Notes: a model not told the origin generated them from the sequence alone. Positions 17,731 through 27,060 are shown, counted from the stretch's first letter. The stretch is DNA of 64,000 nt from Spirochaetales bacterium (GCA_029098225.1 JAQXNX010000012.1:1-64000); one strand, 5' to 3'. A program made the numbers and translations.

Positions 17731-19812
17731 ATGTCTGGAAGGAAATATAAAATTGCAAATTTTCTTTGTACCAGTATTGTCGGGATTATTCTTGTTTCTA
17801 CAGTTATTCAGATAACTATTGTTACAAGAATAACAAAGCATTCGGCAGCCGAAAGCTATGCTTTGGATTGTACACAGATTACCAATGCGTATTCTCTTGC
17901 AATTGCTACAAAAATAAGTGAGTATAAGAATCAGTTGAATTATTATACTTCTGCAGATGTTGTTTTGTCTGGAAATACGCAGAAGATTTTTGAATGGCTT
18001 CAGGAACATAACAGTGCCAGAAAATCTTATTTTTCTGCAGTTCTTTATTCAGATAAGAATGGAAATGCTATAACCGATACAGGAATTAAGCTGAATGTTG
18101 CTTCTGAATCCATTTATAAGGAAATAATAACAAATAAAAAAAATGAATACGTTAGTTCTCCTGTTTTAGATTCAAACGGAAATCCTTCGTTTTATGTTGC
18201 AAAGGCTGCTCAGGTAAATGGCGAGACAATTGGTATTTTTTCTGCAATTGTTCCTCTATATAATATTCAGAATCTGGTAAAGTATATTCTTTTGGGTGAT
18301 ACAGGACAAACCTGGGTTATTAATGATTTGGGAACTGTAATTGCAAATAAAAATACAGATTATATGATGAAGCTTAATCTTTTAAGTTCTGATTCAAAGG
18401 AATTAAAAGATGCTGTAAAAAAGGCAATCGATGGAGGTATTGGTACTGCCTGGGTTACTGGGCTTGGAGATGAAAAAGGCACTTCTTTTATAACTTATAC
18501 TCCTATTGCAAATACTCCATGGACCTTTATTTTCTCTATGTCTGAATCTCAGGTATATTCTACGGGAAACCAGCTTCGTCCGATTTTTATTCTTATTTCA
18601 GTAATAACAGTTCTTGTTCTTGCGTTTGCCTGTCTTTTAATTGCAAACAGACTTTTAAAACCTGTTGCAGCAATGGAAAAATCTATAAATGAAATTGCTT
18701 CGGGCCATGCAGATTTAACAAGACGAATAAATATTAATACTCGTTCAGAAATAGGTTCTGCAGTGGATGGCTTTAACAAATTTACAGAGAAGCTGCAGTC
18801 TATAATTATTCAGCTTAAAGAGTCTAAAAATATTCTTTCTCAAGCCGGTGAGCAGATGAATGTATGTTCTCTTGATACTGTAGATGCTAATGAAAAAATT
18901 GTTGAGAATATAAGTACTGTAAGTCAGCAGATAGGACAACAGTCAAATTGTGTAACACAGACAGCTGGTGCGGTAGATGAGATTGCTTCCAACATTATGT
19001 CTCTTGAAAAAATGATTGAGAATCAGGTTGCAAGTGTAACTGAAGCCTCTGCTGCTGTTGAAGAAATGATTGGAAATATTGATTCTGTTAATAATTCTGT
19101 AAAAATACTTGCGCAAAAATTCTCTGAACTTGAACAGAACGCAAAAGATGGAACAGAAAAACAGAAAATTATGGATGAAAAAATTAAGCAGATTGTCACT
19201 GAATCAAAAATGCTTCAGGAAGCAAATAAGACTATTGCAGATATTGCCGGTCAGACTAACCTTCTTGCCATGAATGCTGCTATTGAGGCTGCTCACGCGG
19301 GCGATGCCGGTAAAGGATTTAGTGTTGTTGCTGATGAAATCCGTAAGCTTTCAGAAACCTCTTCTGCACAATCAAAAACAATTGGAACTCAGCTTAAGAA
19401 TATTTATGATTCAATTTCTGGCGTTGTTCAGGCTTCGCAGGAATCTAATCAGTCATTCCTTAATGTTACCGAAAGCATTCAGCAGACTGATCCTATAGTT
19501 GCTCATATTACAAACGCTATGGCAGAACAGTCTGAAGGTTCCCGCCAGATTGGTATAGCTCTTGGCGAAATGAATGACAGTGCTGTTGAAGTTCGTAATG
19601 CTTCAAAAGAAATGGCCGAAGGTAATAAGTCTATTCTTGAAGAAATTCAGCTGCTTAAAGATATTACCTATTCTATTAATGAAAGCATGACTTCAATGAC
19701 TGCTACAACTGAAAAAATCAGCGAAACAGGACAGGCACTTAATAATATTACATCTAAGCTTGGATCTTCAATTCAGAATATTGAAACTCAGGTAGATCAG
19801 TTTGAGGTTTAG
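17731..19812 (+). CDS. Methyl-accepting chemotaxis protein
   Basis: 693 residues. TM1 is near residues 11-33, followed by a ~250-residue extracytoplasmic sensor of dCache type ([41 protein letters not shown]), TM2 near 285-307 ([21 protein letters not shown]), HAMP to ~360 and a long signalling coiled coil. The hairpin tip core is [20 protein letters not shown] with [20 protein letters not shown]. It should couple to CheA/CheW. SD GGAGG sits 10 nt before the ATG. The sugar-binding lipoprotein gene follows after 41 bp, so the two may form a sensing unit. No CheR-tethering pentapeptide is seen at the C-terminus. Confidence 0.95.
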   Translation: MSGRKYKIANFLCTSIVGIILVSTVIQITIVTRITKHSAAESYALDCTQITNAYSLAIATKISEYKNQLNYYTSADVVLSGNTQKIFEWLQEHNSARKSYFSAVLYSDKNGNAITDTGIKLNVASESIYKEIITNKKNEYVSSPVLDSNGNPSFYVAKAAQVNGETIGIFSAIVPLYNIQNLVKYILLGDTGQTWVINDLGTVIANKNTDYMMKLNLLSSDSKELKDAVKKAIDGGIGTAWVTGLGDEKGTSFITYTPIANTPWTFIFSMSESQVYSTGNQLRPIFILISVITVLVLAFACLLIANRLLKPVAAMEKSINEIASGHADLTRRININTRSEIGSAVDGFNKFTEKLQSIIIQLKESKNILSQAGEQMNVCSLDTVDANEKIVENISTVSQQIGQQSNCVTQTAGAVDEIASNIMSLEKMIENQVASVTEASAAVEEMIGNIDSVNNSVKILAQKFSELEQNAKDGTEKQKIMDEKIKQIVTESKMLQEANKTIADIAGQTNLLAMNAAIEAAHAGDAGKGFSVVADEIRKLSETSSAQSKTIGTQLKNIYDSISGVVQASQESNQSFLNVTESIQQTDPIVAHITNAMAEQSEGSRQIGIALGEMNDSAVEVRNASKEMAEGNKSILEEIQLLKDITYSINESMTSMTATTEKISETGQALNNITSKLGSSIQNIETQVDQFEV

Positions 19813-19853
19813 CATGGCAGCAGATAGTTTTGCCGATGTCATAAGGAGTTAAT

Positions 19854-20942
19854 ATGATTTTTTCTAAAACATATAAAAAATTTTTTGGATGTTTGTTTAT
19901 TTCTATTATTGCATTAAGTTTTTCTTCTTGTATGAAAAAGGAAGTTAAAAACGAAAAAATTGGTATTCTTATTAAAAATGAAACAGAACCTTTCTGGATT
20001 GGCTTTAGAGATTCGTTTTTAAAGGCTGCAAATGAGAATAATTATGATATTGAAATATATGCTTCTGATAACGATTCTGCAACTCAGATTGACCAGTTAA
20101 AAACTCTTCTTATGAATGGTGTAAGAGGCTTTGTCGTAACTGCGGCAACTACAGATTTAACTGATCAGATAGCCAAAATTGTTAATTCGCAGGACGCTTA
20201 TGTTGTTTTTGTAAATGTTGTTCCTACGGTGAGTGCACTTAAGGTTGGAAAAAACATTTACTATTCATCTTCTCCGGAAACAGACGCAGGCGCTTTTCAG
20301 GCAGATATTTTTGATTCATATATTAAAAAATCGCCGGGAAAAATAAATGGAAAGAATTTAAATATTGTATATTTTAATGGAGAATTTGGACATCCTGCTG
20401 TTTTATATCGAAGAACCGGTTTTATTACAGAAATGGAAAAACTTGGCTATAAGCTTAATCTTACACAGATTAATGCAAACTGGAGTACAGAAAGTGCAAG
20501 AGGCGAGATGAGCATGTGGCTTGACAAAAACAATATTTCTAATCTGGATGCAATAGTTTCTCAAAATGATGATATGGCTTTGGGTGCTGTAGATGCGCTT
20601 TTAAATGGTAATTATGTAGACAATCCTTCAAAACCTACTTCGGATACTGATGGCGATGGAACTGCTCTTGCAGTCCCGGTTTTTGGAATTGACGCTACAG
20701 AAGCTGGAAGAAAATCTATGCAGAATAATCAGCTTTATGGAACTGTTTTACAGAATATAGATCTGCAGACAGAGACAGCTCTGGAAATTATTAGTGAATG
20801 TTTTAAAAATGGCACGGCAATTGGATACACAACTAAAAACAATATTAAGGGAGCAACGGCTGTAACTTCTGAAGTTCCTCTTACCGATGCAAGTGTTCTT
20901 GATCAATGTTTTGTAGTACCGTTCATCCCTGTTACAAAATAA
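19854..20942 (+). CDS. Sugar-binding lipoprotein of the periplasmic-binding-protein type 1 fold (RbsB/MglB-like)
   Basis: 362 residues. Signal peptide ends FSSC (lipidated Cys near residue 24). The mature part has the type 1 PBP layout: KIGILIKNETEPFWIGFRDSF, ASDNDSATQIDQLKTLLMNGVRGFVV, LDAIVSQNDDMALGAVDAL and FGIDATEAGRKSMQNNQLYGTVLQN. An insert DTDGDGTAL resembles a Ca2+-binding loop as in galactose-binding MglB. No permease or ATPase gene is adjacent; the partner is the MCP 41 bp upstream. It may therefore act as a ligand receptor for chemotaxis, or serve a transporter elsewhere. SD AAGGAG. A hairpin terminator follows. Confidence 0.88.
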   Translation: MIFSKTYKKFFGCLFISIIALSFSSCMKKEVKNEKIGILIKNETEPFWIGFRDSFLKAANENNYDIEIYASDNDSATQIDQLKTLLMNGVRGFVVTAATTDLTDQIAKIVNSQDAYVVFVNVVPTVSALKVGKNIYYSSSPETDAGAFQADIFDSYIKKSPGKINGKNLNIVYFNGEFGHPAVLYRRTGFITEMEKLGYKLNLTQINANWSTESARGEMSMWLDKNNISNLDAIVSQNDDMALGAVDALLNGNYVDNPSKPTSDTDGDGTALAVPVFGIDATEAGRKSMQNNQLYGTVLQNIDLQTETALEIISECFKNGTAIGYTTKNNIKGATAVTSEVPLTDASVLDQCFVVPFIPVTK

Positions 20943-20953
20943 AGATAAAAAAT

Positions 20954-20984
20954 GTCTGAATACAGTTTTACACTGTATTCAGAC
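20954..20984. terminator. Bidirectional hairpin terminator between convergent genes
   Basis: Perfect 12-bp stem GTCTGAATACAG / CTGTATTCAGAC with a 7-nt loop. On the minus strand it is followed directly by a run of T (ACATTTTTTATC), so it terminates the GH130 gene. On the plus strand, T-rich sequence follows about 25 nt later, so it may also serve the lipoprotein gene. Confidence 0.85.
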
Positions 20985-21034
20985 GGCTGCTATTTCTGCT
21001 TTTTTATGCGTTTAGGAATGTTTTTAGAAAGCTG

Positions 21035-22081
21035 TTAGAATCTACCTTCGTCAGTGTCCCAATGACCAAGTTCATTATGTGCAAGTGTAAAGTTTACAAC
21101 TTCATCTACAGTTGTAAAGCAAAGTCCAACAACAGTGTCTGCACAACCATAGTAAATTGCAATTTTTCCATCTTTTTCATCTGTTAATGCTGCAACCGGG
21201 AAGCAAACATTGTCTACAAAGCCTGTAGTTTCGTAAGGCATTTCTGGAGTAAGCATATAGTCACCACAGCGGTAGCGTACAATTGAAGGTTTTTCATAAT
21301 CAAGAATTGCTGCAGAAAAAGAATAAACAAATCCGTTGCAGGTAGTAGAAACTCCGTGATAGAACATAATCCAGCCTTTTTCATTTTTTCCTTCTGGAGT
21401 TTTATATTCAATTTCTATTGGTGCAGGTCCGCATCCAATTTTTACACCCTGCCACCAGCCTTGTCCTCCTTTCTGCATAACAAGTCTGTGCTCGCCCCAA
21501 TATTTCATATCCGGTGACTGTGAAAGAAGAATATCTCCGAATGGAGTATGTCCTGAATCTGAAGGTCGTGAAAGCATTACATATTTTCCATCAATTTTTT
21601 TTGGAAAAAGAACTGCATTACGATTAAATGGAAGAAATGGATTTTCAAGTCGTGTAAAATCTTTAAAATCTTTTGTAGAAGCAATACCAATAGAAGCTCC
21701 GTCAAAATCACCGCACCAGAGAATATAATATGTATCTTCTACTTTTACGCATCGCGGATCATAGGCATAAAACGGATCATGTGGAGTTCCATCTGGATCG
21801 TGCATATGAATTTTTTCTTTTTGGAATTCCCAGTGAATACCATCTTCAGAATCTCCAATATAGAGAAAAGGTCTTGCAGAAGTATCTTCAGAACGAAAAA
21901 CACCTTTGAACTTTCCATTCCACGGAATAACTGCTGAGTTATAGATTCTTCCCATTCCTTTAAAAGGATTGCGGCCTATAACCGGATTTTCTGAATAACG
22001 CCAGATTGGAAGCCAGCAGTCAGCAGGCTTTTCCTGCCATGGAATATTAGGTAAATTTCCACCACCGATAATCTTTGCCAT
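21035..22081 (-). CDS. GH130 family beta-mannoside phosphorylase / hydrolase
   Basis: 348 residues, five-bladed propeller family GH130. RYSENPVIGRNPFKGMGRIYNSA, FRSEDTSARPFLYIGDSEDGIHW and AYDPRCVKVEDTYYILWCG are family hallmarks; D108 in YDPR is the expected general acid. Related enzymes phosphorolyse mannosyl-glucose or manno-oligosaccharides in the cytoplasm, yielding mannose 1-phosphate. The frame extends to an ATG at 22180, but the promoter at 22152-22180 and a good SD (AGGAG) before ATG 22081 show the shorter start is real. It stands alone, with a terminator downstream. The subfamily, and so the exact acceptor, cannot be decided by eye. Confidence 0.88.
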   Translation of the reverse strand: MAKIIGGGNLPNIPWQEKPADCWLPIWRYSENPVIGRNPFKGMGRIYNSAVIPWNGKFKGVFRSEDTSARPFLYIGDSEDGIHWEFQKEKIHMHDPDGTPHDPFYAYDPRCVKVEDTYYILWCGDFDGASIGIASTKDFKDFTRLENPFLPFNRNAVLFPKKIDGKYVMLSRPSDSGHTPFGDILLSQSPDMKYWGEHRLVMQKGGQGWWQGVKIGCGPAPIEIEYKTPEGKNEKGWIMFYHGVSTTCNGFVYSFSAAILDYEKPSIVRYRCGDYMLTPEMPYETTGFVDNVCFPVAALTDEKDGKIAIYYGCADTVVGLCFTTVDEVVNFTLAHNELGHWDTDEGRF

Positions 22082-22151
22082 TTTATTGCTCCTGTTTATA
22101 TAAACTCCGCAAGTGCGGGCTCTAATGAGCTGATTTGTATTTCTTATATTC

Positions 22152-22180
22152 AGATTACATTGGAAAATAAAATCTGTCAA
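22152..22180 (-). promoter_or_regulatory. Sigma-70 promoter of the GH130 gene
   Basis: Minus strand: -35 TTGACA (22175-22180), 17-bp spacer, -10 TAATCT (22152-22157). It gives a leader of roughly 60-65 nt with a standard SD. It lies inside the longest possible reading frame of GH130, which excludes the upstream ATG. Confidence 0.8.
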
Positions 22181-22323
22181 GAAAATTAACTTAAAAAATA
22201 TTATATTTAAGTAAAATTAAGTAAAAAAAATAATAGAGATTTGTCCTATAAACGCATAATAAAATACATAGCAGAGGGAAATTAATTTCATTATATTTAG
22301 TACAAAGATTCGGGAGTATGCAG

Positions 22324-22407
22324 ATGAAATCTAAAATCACAGATATGATTGTTCGCTGCGCTCACACGAGTTTCTTGCAGGAACTCGCAATTCATGGGGG
22401 CCATTAA
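22324..22407 (+). CDS. 27-codon leader ORF overlapping the MATE start codon
   Basis: A small ORF begins with a copy of the MATE gene start (MKSKITDM), has its own GGGAG upstream, then runs through a 53-bp insert and stops at TAA 22405-22407. That stop overlaps the MATE ATG (TAATG). The arrangement makes translational coupling likely. It was produced by the duplication described in the repeat entry at 22324-22436. Whether the peptide has a role is unknown. Confidence 0.5.
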   Translation: MKSKITDMIVRCAHTSFLQELAIHGGH

Positions 22408-22436
22408 TGAAATCTAAAATCACAGATATGACTGTT
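22324..22436. repeat. 30-bp duplication of the MATE gene start around a 53-bp palindrome-bearing insert
   Basis: Positions 22324-22353 and 22407-22436 are identical except for one base, offset by 83 bp, and both begin at an ATG. Between them lies a 53-bp segment richer in G+C than its surroundings, with inverted arms CGAGTT (22367-22372) and AACTCG (22382-22387). It looks like a short palindromic element that inserted with a long target duplication, or like a tandem duplication followed by change. Confidence 0.7.
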
Positions 22437-23780
22437 GGTAGCCCATCTAGACATATTCTTACATTTGCGTTGCCGCTTTTTATCGGGAATATTTTTCAGC
22501 AGTTATATAACATGGTTGACTCTATTATTGTAGGAAACTTTGTAGGTGCAAATGCACTTGCAGCTGTCGGAACCTGCGGGTCTATGGGATTTTTTTGTTT
22601 TTCTTTGAGTGCGGGACTTTCTATAGGAATTGGAATTGTTGTAGCACAATATTTTGGTGCAAAAAATGATCAGATGGTGCGCTATACAATTGGAAGTTCA
22701 ATTTTTGTTTTATCTTTTGCTGCAATTATTGTAAGTCTGTTTGGCTTTTTCTGCTGTCCTTATATATTAAAACTTTTGCAATGTCCAGAAAAAATCCGTA
22801 TGAGTGCTGTAGTTTATATGCGGACAACTGTTTGTGGTTTAATTTTTGTAGCTTTGTACAATGGAGTTGCCGCTATTTTACGTGCACTTGGAGATTCAAA
22901 ATCGCCTTTATATTTTTTAATTCTTTCGAGCATAATTAATTTACTGTTAGATTTATTTTTTGTACTTAAAATGGGATTGGGCGTTTTTGGAGTTGCAGTT
23001 GCAACCTGTATTTCTCAGGCAGCATCAGCAATTACAAGCATTATATATGCCTATAAAAAAATAGAATACTTCAGGCTGACAAAATCAGAATTGCGACCAC
23101 ATAAAAAAATAATTTTTTCTTCTCTAAAGATAGGAATTCCAGTTTCCATGCAAAGTTGTTTAATTTCAATTTCAATGATGGTTTTGCAGGGAGTTGTTAA
23201 TACCTTTGGAGAAACAATTATGGCAGCCTATACAATTGTAATGAGGGTAGAGCAGCTTGTTCAGCAGCCTTACAGCTCAATAGGTGCGGCTATTACAAAT
23301 TATTCAGGACAGAATATTGGTGCCGGCTTAATTGATAGAGTAAAAAAAGGCTTCCATCGTGGAACTTTTATAGTTCTGATTTTTAGTCTTATAATGTTAC
23401 CGCTGTTCTGGATTTTTGGAGAAACTATTATTGGCTTTTTTGTAAAGGAAGAAGAAAGTGCAGAAGTTATTTTAATTGGAGCCAAAGCTTTAAGAATTAC
23501 TTCTTTATGTTATTTTATGCTTGGAATGATATATGTTCCACGTGCTGTTTTGAATGGCTGCGGAGACTCTGGTTTTGCAATGATAAATGGAATTACAGAA
23601 GTTATTGGCAGAATTGGATTTGCTCCGGTTTTAACAAGAATTCCAAAATTTGGTTTCTGGGGAATATGGTTGACTACAGGAATTACCTGGACAATTACTT
23701 CGATTGTTTGCGTTATACGTTATAAAACAGGAATATGGAAACGAAAAGGAATTATTGTCAGAGAAAATATAAACGAATAA
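22407..23780 (+). CDS. MATE family multidrug/sodium exporter
   Basis: 457 residues with 12 predicted membrane helices. The N-terminus MTVGSPSRHILTFALPLFIGNIFQQLYNMVDSIIVGNFVG and the second-half equivalent SCLISISMMVLQGVVNTFGETIMAAYTI are typical of the MATE (NorM/DinF) family, which exports cationic drugs or metabolites in exchange for Na+ or H+. GGGGG lies upstream as SD, within the small insert that follows the duplicated start. It is a single gene between GH130 and the sigma-factor gene. Substrate unknown. Confidence 0.92.
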   Translation: MKSKITDMTVGSPSRHILTFALPLFIGNIFQQLYNMVDSIIVGNFVGANALAAVGTCGSMGFFCFSLSAGLSIGIGIVVAQYFGAKNDQMVRYTIGSSIFVLSFAAIIVSLFGFFCCPYILKLLQCPEKIRMSAVVYMRTTVCGLIFVALYNGVAAILRALGDSKSPLYFLILSSIINLLLDLFFVLKMGLGVFGVAVATCISQAASAITSIIYAYKKIEYFRLTKSELRPHKKIIFSSLKIGIPVSMQSCLISISMMVLQGVVNTFGETIMAAYTIVMRVEQLVQQPYSSIGAAITNYSGQNIGAGLIDRVKKGFHRGTFIVLIFSLIMLPLFWIFGETIIGFFVKEEESAEVILIGAKALRITSLCYFMLGMIYVPRAVLNGCGDSGFAMINGITEVIGRIGFAPVLTRIPKFGFWGIWLTTGITWTITSIVCVIRYKTGIWKRKGIIVRENINE

Positions 23781-23802
23781 AAGATTTTGTACTGTGTATT
23801 TT

Positions 23803-23863
23803 TGTGTCAAAAAGAATCATAAATTCCCTGAAATAATCTTGATGTGTCAAAATGATACATAAA
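23803..23863 (+). promoter_or_regulatory. Two 21-bp direct repeats: candidate activator sites for the sigma-54 promoter
   Basis: TGTGTCAAAAAGAATCATAAA (23803-23823) and TGTGTCAAAATGATACATAAA (23843-23863) match at 19 of 21 positions and are spaced exactly 40 bp apart (about four helical turns). The second is an imperfect palindrome (TGTGTCA AAA TGATACA). A third partial copy (TGTGTTTCATAAA) starts at 23881. They lie about 175-235 bp before the sigma-54 promoter, a typical distance for bacterial enhancer-binding proteins. Confidence 0.6.
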
Positions 23864-24037
23864 AAATTGCTGAGTCGGATTGTGTTTCATAAAAGGACAT
23901 ATTATCCGGCAAATTTTCAAAAATTCATTAAAAAAATTATTTTTTTCTTGCCTTTTGAATAAAATATTGTTATATTTCTGTCTTTTTTTTCTACTATTAG
24001 TTATTTTTTTATATTTTTTTCAATTAAATCATGAACT

Positions 24038-24053
24038 TGGCACGAAACTTGCT
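24038..24053 (+). promoter_or_regulatory. Sigma-54 (-24/-12) promoter of the sigma-factor gene
   Basis: TGGCACGAAACTTGCT matches the sigma-54 consensus TGGCAC-N5-TTGCW fully, and the GG and GC dinucleotides are separated by exactly 10 nt, as required. Transcription would begin about 12 nt after the GC (near 24064), giving a leader of about 25-28 nt that contains the GAGG ribosome site of the gene at 24091. Confidence 0.88.
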
Positions 24054-24090
24054 ATATTGTTTATATATTATAAAACTGCGAGGTATCACT

Positions 24091-24930
24091 ATGACAAAAG
24101 AAGAAAACATTTTGACTATGTACTTAAAAGAGATTAACAAAATTCCTCTTCTTACCAGAGAAGAAGAACTTGAGCTTGCAGAAAAGGCGCAGAAAGGTGA
24201 TAAGGTCGCAAAAAATAAGATGATAAATGCGAATTTACGTTTTGTAGTAAATGTCGCAAAAAAATATCAGAATCACGGATTAGATTTTGAAGATTTAATC
24301 AGCGAAGGAAACATTGGTTTAATAACAGCTATAGATAAATTTGATGTATCAAAAGGCTATCATTTTATTTCGTATGCTGTATGGTGGATTCGTCAGAGTA
24401 TATTAAAGGCTATTTGCGAAAAAAGCCGTGCTATTCGTCTTCCTCTTAACCGGGCAAATGAACTTGTTAAGATTGAACATGCAAGAAAAGTTGTTGGTTC
24501 TAAGAAGAGTGAACAGCAGGAATATGAAGAAATTGCAAAGATGCTTGATATGGATTCTAACCATGTAAGAGAAATGATTAATATCAGTCGTGAAATGATT
24601 AGCCTGGATGCAGATATTAATGATTCTGATAACAGTCATGCAAAGGTTGCAGATTTCTTTGAAGACGAAGTTTACAGCCGACCAGAAGAGCATGCAATTG
24701 AAAACTCTATGATTTCTGATATTAATAATGTTGTAGAAACATTGCGTCCTAATGAAGCTAAAGTAATTAGAATGCGTTACGGTTTGAACGGTTACAAGCC
24801 TATGTCATTAAAGGAAGTCGGCGAGGAATGTTCCCTTACAAAGGAAAGAATTCGTCAGATTGAAAAACATGCAATTGTAAGACTTCAGCATCCTACAAGA
24901 GCACGCCGTCTTGAAGCGTATGTAGCTTAA
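24091..24930 (+). CDS. Small sigma-70 family RNA polymerase sigma factor (RpoS/RpoD-like)
   Basis: 279 residues: region 1.2 (NILTMYLKEINKIPLLTREEELELAEKA), region 2 with NLRFVVNVAKKYQNHGLDFEDLISEGNIGL, the region 2.3-2.4 element YAVWWIRQSILKAI, region 3 and region 4.2 helix-turn-helix (SLKEVGEECSLTKERIRQIE). It lacks the large non-conserved insert and region 1.1 of housekeeping RpoD, so it is an alternative group 2-type factor. Start 24091 is chosen because GAGG precedes it and the upstream in-frame ATG (24031) lies before the sigma-54 promoter. The 3' end overlaps convergent recG by 38 bp. Expression should depend on RpoN plus an enhancer-binding activator. Its regulon cannot be read here. 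Confidence 0.9.
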   Translation: MTKEENILTMYLKEINKIPLLTREEELELAEKAQKGDKVAKNKMINANLRFVVNVAKKYQNHGLDFEDLISEGNIGLITAIDKFDVSKGYHFISYAVWWIRQSILKAICEKSRAIRLPLNRANELVKIEHARKVVGSKKSEQQEYEEIAKMLDMDSNHVREMINISREMISLDADINDSDNSHAKVADFFEDEVYSRPEEHAIENSMISDINNVVETLRPNEAKVIRMRYGLNGYKPMSLKEVGEECSLTKERIRQIEKHAIVRLQHPTRARRLEAYVA

Positions 24931-27052
24931 TAATATCTTCCCGGGTAAAGTTCAAAATCTTTTCATCCCGGGAAAGATCAGCAATTCTAAATTCCAGCGC
25001 ACCGGCCTGAAGCGTTCCATTAAGTTCGCCAGGTCCTCGTGTTTTTAAATCCTGTTCTGCAATATAAAATCCATCTGTGCTCTGGCGGAGAGCTTTCATT
25101 CGTTCAATTCCGGTTTCTGTAATATCCTTGCTATAAATTAAAAAACAGAATGACTGGGCAGCACCTCGTCCAACTCGTCCACGCAGCTGATGAAGCTGAG
25201 CCATTCCAAAACGGTCTGCCTGTTCTATAACCATACAGGTTGCGTTTGGAACATCAACTCCAACTTCTATTACAGTCGTTGCTGCAAGAACCTGAATTTG
25301 ACCTTCCCTAAAGGAACGAAGAATTCTTACCTGTTCTTCTTCTTCAACTTTGCTGTGAAGAAGAGCACTTTTATATTGCGGATAAATATGTTTACTTAGT
25401 TTTTCAAAAGCTCGTTCAGCAGATTTTATATTTTCATCGCTGTCTATTGCAGGATAAACAAAATAAGCCTGATGTCCTTTTTCCAATTCTTTGCGAACTG
25501 CTTCGTAAGCATTTATTTCGTTTCCTTCTTTGACAAGATAAGTGGTAACTGGTTTACGGCCGTTTGGTTTTGTATGAATTGTAGAAATATCTAAATCGCC
25601 AAAAATTGTAAGGGCCAGGCTTTGTGGGATAGGTGTTGCACTCATCATTAATAGATTTGCTTCAAATGTAAAACCTTTTTCTGTGCGACGGCCTTTTTCT
25701 ATAATTGCCTGTCGCTGCTGAACTCCAAAGCGATGCTGTTCATCAATTATAACAAGCTGCAAATCCTTAAAAATTACCTGAGAAGAAAATAAGGCATGTG
25801 TTCCGATTACAATATCAATTTCGCCATCCTTAAGGCGTTTTAACAGCTGATTCCTTCCTGCAGCTTTTACATTTCCTGTAAGAAAAGCTGTGCGAATTCC
25901 AAGAGGTTCCAAAAGTCTGGCTGCATTTTCTGCATGTTGTCTTGCAAGAATTTCTGTTGGAGCCATTAGTGCGCATTGTCCTTTCCAGTTTAAAATTCTC
26001 AAACAGATAAAAAGAGAAACCAGAGTTTTTCCGGAGCCGACATCTCCCTGTAAAAGTCTTGCCATAGAAAAAGCCGGCCTAACCGGTGGCGGGAGTCCTC
26101 TGTCCAGCTGGTTTAATATTCTTGAGCGCTCTGTATAACTGCGGTCAATTTCTTCATTCATTTCGTAAATAACTTTTCTCTGGTCGTCGGTAAGCGCAAA
26201 TGGCAGCTTATTCAAAAAAGTTTCTTGCATAGGCGAAAGTTCTTTTAAAAACTCTTCTTCAGAAATAAATGTTTTTTCATTTTTTTCGTTTTGGTTTTGT
26301 ATTGTTCCTTTTCGCTTTTCTGCTCTGGATAAAATTACCTGCTGAAATAAAAATAGTTCTTCATAGATAAGAGTATTTCGTGCATTAACAGCTTCCTGAA
26401 TAGAATCTGGTTCATGAATTGCGCGGATTGCTTTTTGTTTTGATAAAAGATTTCTTTGCTTTATTATTTCTTCAGGCAGTTCATTTTCTATTCCAAGTGC
26501 ATATTGCTGCAATGCTTTAGAAATTGTCTTGCATAAAGCTTTTTGTGTTAATCCTTCTGTAAGATGATAAACTGGAAAAATTTTTGAATTCAAAGGTTGA
26601 ATGTCTTTAAGCGGAAAATCATCTTGGAATTCAGTAGCCGGAAGCTCCATTTTTTCTACTTCGAATGCTGTACTTTGTAAAGTATTGTATTTTACAAAAA
26701 ACTGCCCTGTTACCGTAACAATTGTTCCCGGAGGTAATGTTCGTTCCAGAAAACTTCTATTAAAACAGATTAAATCAGCAGAGGCTGTTTCATCTTCAAT
26801 TTTAATTTTCAAGGTTTTCATGGTTCCGTAACCGAACCATTCGTGCGCAATTATTTTTGCAACTGTGTGAACTTTTTTTACCTGATTATATTTATTCAGT
26901 GTAATTTTTTGCGTACGATCATCATAATCATAAGGATAGAATTGTAATAAATCTCCGGCAGTAAATATATTTAATTTTGCAAGAGTTTTTGTAAGCTGTG
27001 GTCCTACTCCAGATATTGATGAAACTGGATTTTTTATATCACCAATTTTCAT
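24893..27052 (-). CDS. recG: ATP-dependent DNA helicase RecG
   Basis: 719 residues. N-terminal wedge/OB domain (SSISGVGPQLTKTLAKLNI, FYPYDYDDRT, IAHEWFG...TVTGQFFVKYN), then helicase motifs: LTDDQRKVIYEM (Q region), LLQGDVGSGKTLVSLF (Walker A), APTEILARQHA (Ia), VIIDEQHRFGVQQR (DEQH box), MSATPIPQSLALTIFGD (III), and the C-terminal GRVGRGAAQSFC motif VI. RecG reverses stalled forks and processes branched DNA. Length is normal. It starts 8 bp after the YggT stop with no SD of its own, suggesting coupling. Its 3' end overlaps the sigma-factor gene on the other strand. Confidence 0.96.
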   Translation of the reverse strand: MKIGDIKNPVSSISGVGPQLTKTLAKLNIFTAGDLLQFYPYDYDDRTQKITLNKYNQVKKVHTVAKIIAHEWFGYGTMKTLKIKIEDETASADLICFNRSFLERTLPPGTIVTVTGQFFVKYNTLQSTAFEVEKMELPATEFQDDFPLKDIQPLNSKIFPVYHLTEGLTQKALCKTISKALQQYALGIENELPEEIIKQRNLLSKQKAIRAIHEPDSIQEAVNARNTLIYEELFLFQQVILSRAEKRKGTIQNQNEKNEKTFISEEEFLKELSPMQETFLNKLPFALTDDQRKVIYEMNEEIDRSYTERSRILNQLDRGLPPPVRPAFSMARLLQGDVGSGKTLVSLFICLRILNWKGQCALMAPTEILARQHAENAARLLEPLGIRTAFLTGNVKAAGRNQLLKRLKDGEIDIVIGTHALFSSQVIFKDLQLVIIDEQHRFGVQQRQAIIEKGRRTEKGFTFEANLLMMSATPIPQSLALTIFGDLDISTIHTKPNGRKPVTTYLVKEGNEINAYEAVRKELEKGHQAYFVYPAIDSDENIKSAERAFEKLSKHIYPQYKSALLHSKVEEEEQVRILRSFREGQIQVLAATTVIEVGVDVPNATCMVIEQADRFGMAQLHQLRGRVGRGAAQSFCFLIYSKDITETGIERMKALRQSTDGFYIAEQDLKTRGPGELNGTLQAGALEFRIADLSRDEKILNFTREDIIKLHTLQDGVLL

Positions 27053-27060
27053 TTATTAAA

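Noticed and set aside
806..22081. A mannan-utilisation locus formed by the GH26-like and GH130 genes
   Set aside because: The genes are about 19 kb apart with unrelated genes between them, and the GH26 assignment is only motif-level.
22082..22180. Longer start for the GH130 protein
   Set aside because: A TTGACA/TAATCT promoter lies within this stretch, and ATG 22081 has a good AGGAG.
24031..24090. Longer start for the sigma factor (extra 20 residues)
   Set aside because: The extra codons overlap the sigma-54 promoter and precede the predicted transcription start; ATG 24091 has a ribosome site.
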